From NCBI GenBank assembly GCA_028565635.1, contig JAOXYB010021026.1:1-17362 (forward strand): a stretch of DNA of 17,362 bases. The letters are read 5' to 3'. The notes under the pieces were generated by a model. That model was not told the DNA's origin, did not search any database, and saw only the letters and a list, made by a program, of their open reading frames with translations. Position 1 is the stretch's first letter, and each line of letters begins with the position of its first letter. Shown one piece after another: positions 9,401-15,400 of this stretch. The DNA is from Phoronis ovalis. Its lineage: Eukaryota > Phoronida > Phoronidae. Made by a program: the position numbers and the translations under genes.

Positions 9401-12400
9401 TGAAAAGAGCAAAACCCATTTATAAAAATAATGTATACATTTCACACAGCCTCACACTAATATCTGTAACATTTTTAAGGTGTCTTTGTAATGATAACGT
9501 AGTTTTCTATCATGACACATTATTCTAACAGACTAATTATTCTAACAGACTACTTACTTGTTAATTCTCTCATCTGTTAATCCAGAACCAGTCATGGCTC
9601 CTACATCCCATACACCTGTTTCTCCATCTTCAACAATGATTACACTGGCTGTGTGATAGTCACTGCTTAAACGAGCACCATTGGTTGGTTTGGTTGGTCT
9701 GCTTAAGGATACTTCAAACACCTTAGGCAGAGGGTTGTCCGATGCTGTAATTGGGCTCAGAGTGATGTCAATATAAGTTGATTGCTGTAAAGAACATTAT
9801 ACATAAACTTTATTTACTGCATAAAAAACACAACATTAATTGAAGTAGAATGTGTCTTAATAATCATTGACTGCGAAAATAGTACACAAATCATGTATTT
9901 TGTAAGTCATATTTTTGTATTACCATGCAAGTTAGCACTAGTATAAACTCATAATTTTAATTAAAATATCTGTCCATAATTGATTGTGAGCTATCAAAAT
10001 ACGAATACAATCACAGTGATGTTACAGAAGAAATTTCTTGCAACTTATACACCATAGACATGGTGGTCATGTACAAAACAAAACAAGTGTTACATATACG
10101 AAATACATTCAACTCATTGCATCTACATGAATTATGTCTACTGTTCTACTTTGATCAGTAAATGCAATTACAATTATAATATTTTACTACTTTACCTGGT
10201 TTGTGCCAAACATCAATACTCCACTTTTTGGTAAATAATCAGCATTAGCTAGCGCGGGGTACACATTAACACCAGAAACAGTTATTTGGTTTGCAATCTG
10301 TGTAGTGGTGTAAGAAATATTTACAGTTCCTGTCTGGCCTTGAACTCTGTCAACTTGAAGACGAACAGTGCGGGCATTTTTATCCACACTCTTCACTCTG
10401 AAAGATTTGCCAAAGAACTTTATACCAATGAAATCACAAATCATGTAATATATATTTAAACATTGTCACATGTACACACATAGCAGCCATGCAGCACACT
10501 AAAAATCCTATTTTGCTATTATATACGTTAATATACTGATTTATTCATGTTTTTATTTATCTTGAATCACTAGTAATTTACTTTGGGGATAATATTCAGC
10601 ACTGTTCACATACCTGGAAACTTCTGCAAACTGCACAAGCCCGTTCGGATCATCACTTGGTAATACTGTGATGTTTGCAGTATGTCTCTGTGAATTGATT
10701 TCAACACCTTCTCCCGGATTGTACAGCTGAATCAAAAAGTATGACCGAAACTCGGGATCCTAAAAAGTCAAATTAACCAAAGCATAAATTAACAAAAAGC
10801 AAGATCCTAAAAAGTTAAATTAACCAAAAAGTTTTAACACGGATTAATAACAGGTAAAATTATAAGGGGCATATATATATATATGCATAACTGCAATACG
10901 TAAGATATTTTTATACAATTTTGTACCCTCGTAAACCCTCCCAACAGTACAGTAGGTTATGGTATATACAAATTCAGTTGTGAGTTAAACTCAATTTAAT
11001 CTGTTGGACATTGACTGCAGCACTCCAATTTTCAATCAGACATTTCCAGACAAAATTCAGACAAAGTCTGGTTGTGACAATTAAATTGGAACTGCATACA
11101 TATCTCATGAATGTACTGTAACACCATGTTTATACATAACATCTTATAAAACTTCAAACAGCAATTGGATTTGTATATTTTGTAACAGATAAATCAGCGT
11201 TTTAAAAGTTAAAACATATTTACACTTTGAATCCAATCAGAAATATAAACACAAACAACTGCTGACGTTACAATATACCATAAAACTGTTTTCGCACCTT
11301 GTCATTTTTGAGAGGAACTTCAAATGTACATGTCAGTTGACCTGCTGGACAAGTTACTTGACCAAAATTTGCCTCCAGATCTTCATCTAGACTGGGATCA
11401 TAAGTGAAATCAGCTCGCCAGCTAAGCCTTGCCTCATAAGGTACATTAGATGCATTATAACGTTGTAAAGTCAGCACTGCTTTTCCTGAACCATCCTCAT
11501 CAGCCTCAACAAATCTTGAGTTTTCAGCAAAACCTATGACTCCATTCCAAGTATCACTGGGTTTGATGGTCAACACTGTATAACCCTACAATTCAAACAA
11601 ATGTTCATGCAGCACATAGGAAACAGGTTTTATCATGTTTCTGCAATTTTTGAAGATATAACATTTATTACATCATCAGATGTACAAGACACAATATATC
11701 TATACCTTAAGACCTCCATCAGCAGTACCCAAAGCAACCCTAGCGCCCCCTGTTTCTTGGCTCAGATATATGATAATCGTCTCATTAGACTCTGGTATAG
11801 CATCATCAAGAATGGGAATAGACAATTGTGCCTGAGTTTGACCATCCTGAAAATAAAATTAACGTTGGTCACTTACACTAAATTGCAATCATGGTATTTC
11901 ATGGATTTCTGCATAAAAAAGTCCGAAAGAATCTGTTAAAAGGCTATAAAAAAATATGCTTCATACTACTAAAAACAAGCTCCAATTCTTAAATAATTAA
12001 CTTGAAAAATTACGTATCCATCATCGATACCTTAGACTTGAGATTTTGTAGCAATGTTATTTTTCAATGTTTCTGATATTGTACATAAACACTAAACAAA
12101 AAACATTAATAACTAATAAATGATATCAGAAATAATCAATCAAAGAGATACATACTATAAACGTAACCAGTTCATCTACTTCTCTGTAATCTTGTCCAAC
12201 TACAGCTGCCAGGCGGCCATCTCTGCTAGCACGGTACTGTTCTACAGTATCATCATTACCACCAGGTTGCACAGCTACCTGTGAATCCCAGGCTTCACCA
12301 CCACCAATACTGCGAACACGCACACTAACGGTACCAAAAGTACCACCTAAAACAATGAATATTAATTACACAATAGGGCAGACAAATGCCAAAAATAACT

Positions 12401-15400
12401 GAAGACTCATTAAGAAGTTCAGATTGTGTAAATATTTAATGTTGAACAAACACCTGAGAATGATTAATTAAGTTCGGTTTATAAAATCATGATGATCCTT
12501 AAAGAGTTACTAGTAGTCTACTGCATTTACTATTCTTTGGTATACTAAATAATGTGCAGTTGTGGTGATTTACCATTCCTGTAGACTGTCAGTTGTACTG
12601 TTCTCGGCACTTCATCAATGATGGCTGGACTAGCTTCAATACTTAGAACACCATAGGGATCATTATTACTGCGAATAGTTATCTTAGCTGCCTTGTACAG
12701 TTCACTTAAGCGTGGGCTTAGAAAATCTCCTGTCTCTGTGGGTAGCTTGAATACAGATGTCATGTTCACAAAGAATGATTCATCTGTCTCGGGTATGTCA
12801 TCTTTGAGAATCTAAACAAAACAACTTCAAAAATAACTTTCTTTCAGATATATTTATGAAATATGTGGCTCAGGTGCTAATCGAAAGGTTGCAGGTTCGA
12901 ATATCATACATGAGTCATAAGTAATTGTGTTCCTAAGTAAGACACTTTACCCCATTTTCTTCTCTCCACCCAGGTGTAAAAATGAGTTCCAGTGTTTATA
13001 ACATTGGGAAGTAATCTACTATCCAGGCAGAGTATACTCTGAGTCCTTTTCTTAATGCTACTGAAACTGGTAGAAGCCCTGGTCTGATGGACCAATATGG
13101 CTCTTTATTTATATGACTTTATTTTTTGAAATTTACAACATTATTATTAGTGCAACAGCTATAACATCCAACTAAAAGCCATCATGCCTGTACTATAATC
13201 TCCGCTGATGTTCTGCTTTGGTCAATAGTGACAGCACTGCCAGGAATCTGTGTATAATCTTGTCCTGCAGTAGCATGAACACTTGTTGTAGAATAACGAA
13301 TTTTGACATTATTTAATGTCCCATACAATCGCTCAATCTTCAGAGTCACCTAAAAGTAACAAACAGTTTACACAAAGACGTAAGCTTATGCTGACACTAA
13401 CCCTCAGTCAGTAAGAATAAAAATAATCACCAAGTAATGCATTAGTGCTTACTGAACATTTATAGTATTTCATTACAATACAACATAACTCTAGAACAAT
13501 GACTTTTCCTACTTCAGTAGCATCTTCATTTATAGCTATATCCCTAGAGCCTGTGGCAAACTGGATGACACCATTTGGTTCAATCTCTGTTATTGTATAA
13601 CCAGTTCTCAGCTTAGCACCACCCACTACATTAGTAGTTGGAGCTCGTGGAAAATGGATGGCAAACAATTCTGCCGCATTTGCCTGTGATGTCAACTACA
13701 AAATAAACACAAATTGATAAAATATTTCAGAAAACAGAAATAAATAGAAACACACTTGCTGTGCATTTCATTTTTTATTATAATCATTTTTCACAATAAA
13801 GGAATAAAGTTCATATTAAATAACTTATTAAAACACATTTCGACTATTTACCCTACATTTACAACTAAAAAATAATGTAATAATACAAATACTAGTTTAT
13901 GAGGCTACATGCATGAAGCTTTATGATGTATCAAATTTCTGTTCAGGGGTTAAAAAAGGGAAACCATTAATATAACCGCAGTTCCGTAATACTTAACTCT
14001 ATAAGTAAAAACAGTTTCTGGTATAAACCAAAAATTATTCTTTTAGTTTGTATGCACACACATGGACAGTACCTGTACTACAAATGATTTAATGGCTTCC
14101 CCATGCACCATTTGTATGGCTCCACTGTCCGGCATGATTAAACCTCTAGTAAAACCACCTGGTAATGAACCACTGGGATAACCAGACTGCCAACTGACAT
14201 CAATATTGCCATAAGAGCCTAAACGTTCCACAATAACCCTGGCTGTGTTTGTTCCTGCATAGGAAAGTATTAATCATATTAATGAACTACTGTTATCATT
14301 CCTTTGTACTATGTTTAGGCTACGTCTAGAACATTTCTACTACTAAAATCAAAGTTTATACTAATTACTTAATTCATACAAATTGAAGTTTACAATACCA
14401 TGGTTATATCACATTTAAAGTTTTCTAGCAAAAATGTTTTCAAACAATAAAAAGTCACATCAAGATAGTGAGTTGATTGACATACCATCTTCCACATTAA
14501 CCACAATGTTTTGAAAACCAATTTCACTGTTGGCTGCTTCTTGTGGTACGGTAACTTGAACATTACTGTGCTGAGAGTCTAATTTAGGAGGGATAGTAAC
14601 TGAAAGAGTTATGCATTCTTTGTCAACTATAAATCTTGTACATGATGTTTTGAAGATTTTACATCGCCCATTTTCAGATGATGCTAGTCATCATAGCTCA
14701 TTAGTATTCTAGGTGGACCATGATTCAGTCATATTCACAAAGTCTATCATGCAAAATTTTCAGTGATTTTCCAGTATATATACTGATTAAATCCCTTGAC
14801 AAAGCACGGGTATGGCTATATATAGACTGTTTGCATGCACTTGAGGGTACTGCAGTCAGTCCCTTTCAATAACGGCATCCTTTAGTTATACACAAAACTT
14901 GTTTTTTTAAATCTGACTTTAGAAAAGCTTTAACCGGTGAAAATTTAATTTAAAAAAATATGAATAAATATTTGTTTATGTATTGATATGCTCACAAAAA
15001 GGAGGGTATTTCTTATATCAAAAAACTTAATATTTTTTTTGTTTTTCACTCGGCATGCGAAGGAATCATTTTGTGAATCCCGTGAGCGCACGCAGAACTA
15101 TGTCAGTGTTCATACATAAAATGCTGCCGGGAACATTTGGGGCTGACACTGGTGGTTCCACAAGCGCATGCAAGTAGTCTATTAAACAAACACTTACATA
15201 ATTGAGTACAGTACAGTACATGTGCTTATAATCAAACTGTTTGCAACAAAAACATTCAAGCATTGTACTTTACCTTCAGTTCCAATGTATTGTACAGCTG
15301 TCAATGTTACAGTAAATGTGGATCCAAGTCCTAAGAACACAGCTGGACTAATGCTTACAAGCGCTAACGCTTGCTTCTGGCCATTCTCAAATGTTATTGA

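Noticed and set aside
12866-12904. Possible functional tRNA gene
   Set aside because: A- and B-box motifs are present, but they are too close together to make a full cloverleaf and are followed by a SINE body.
12904-13095. 63-codon - strand open frame
   Set aside because: It is the antisense of the SINE body and lies inside intron 9; it does not join either neighbouring exon.
13189-13194. GT donor ATA|gtacag for exon 9
   Set aside because: It gives a repeat two residues shorter than its neighbours; the GC donor six bases on restores the spacing. Kept only as an alternative.
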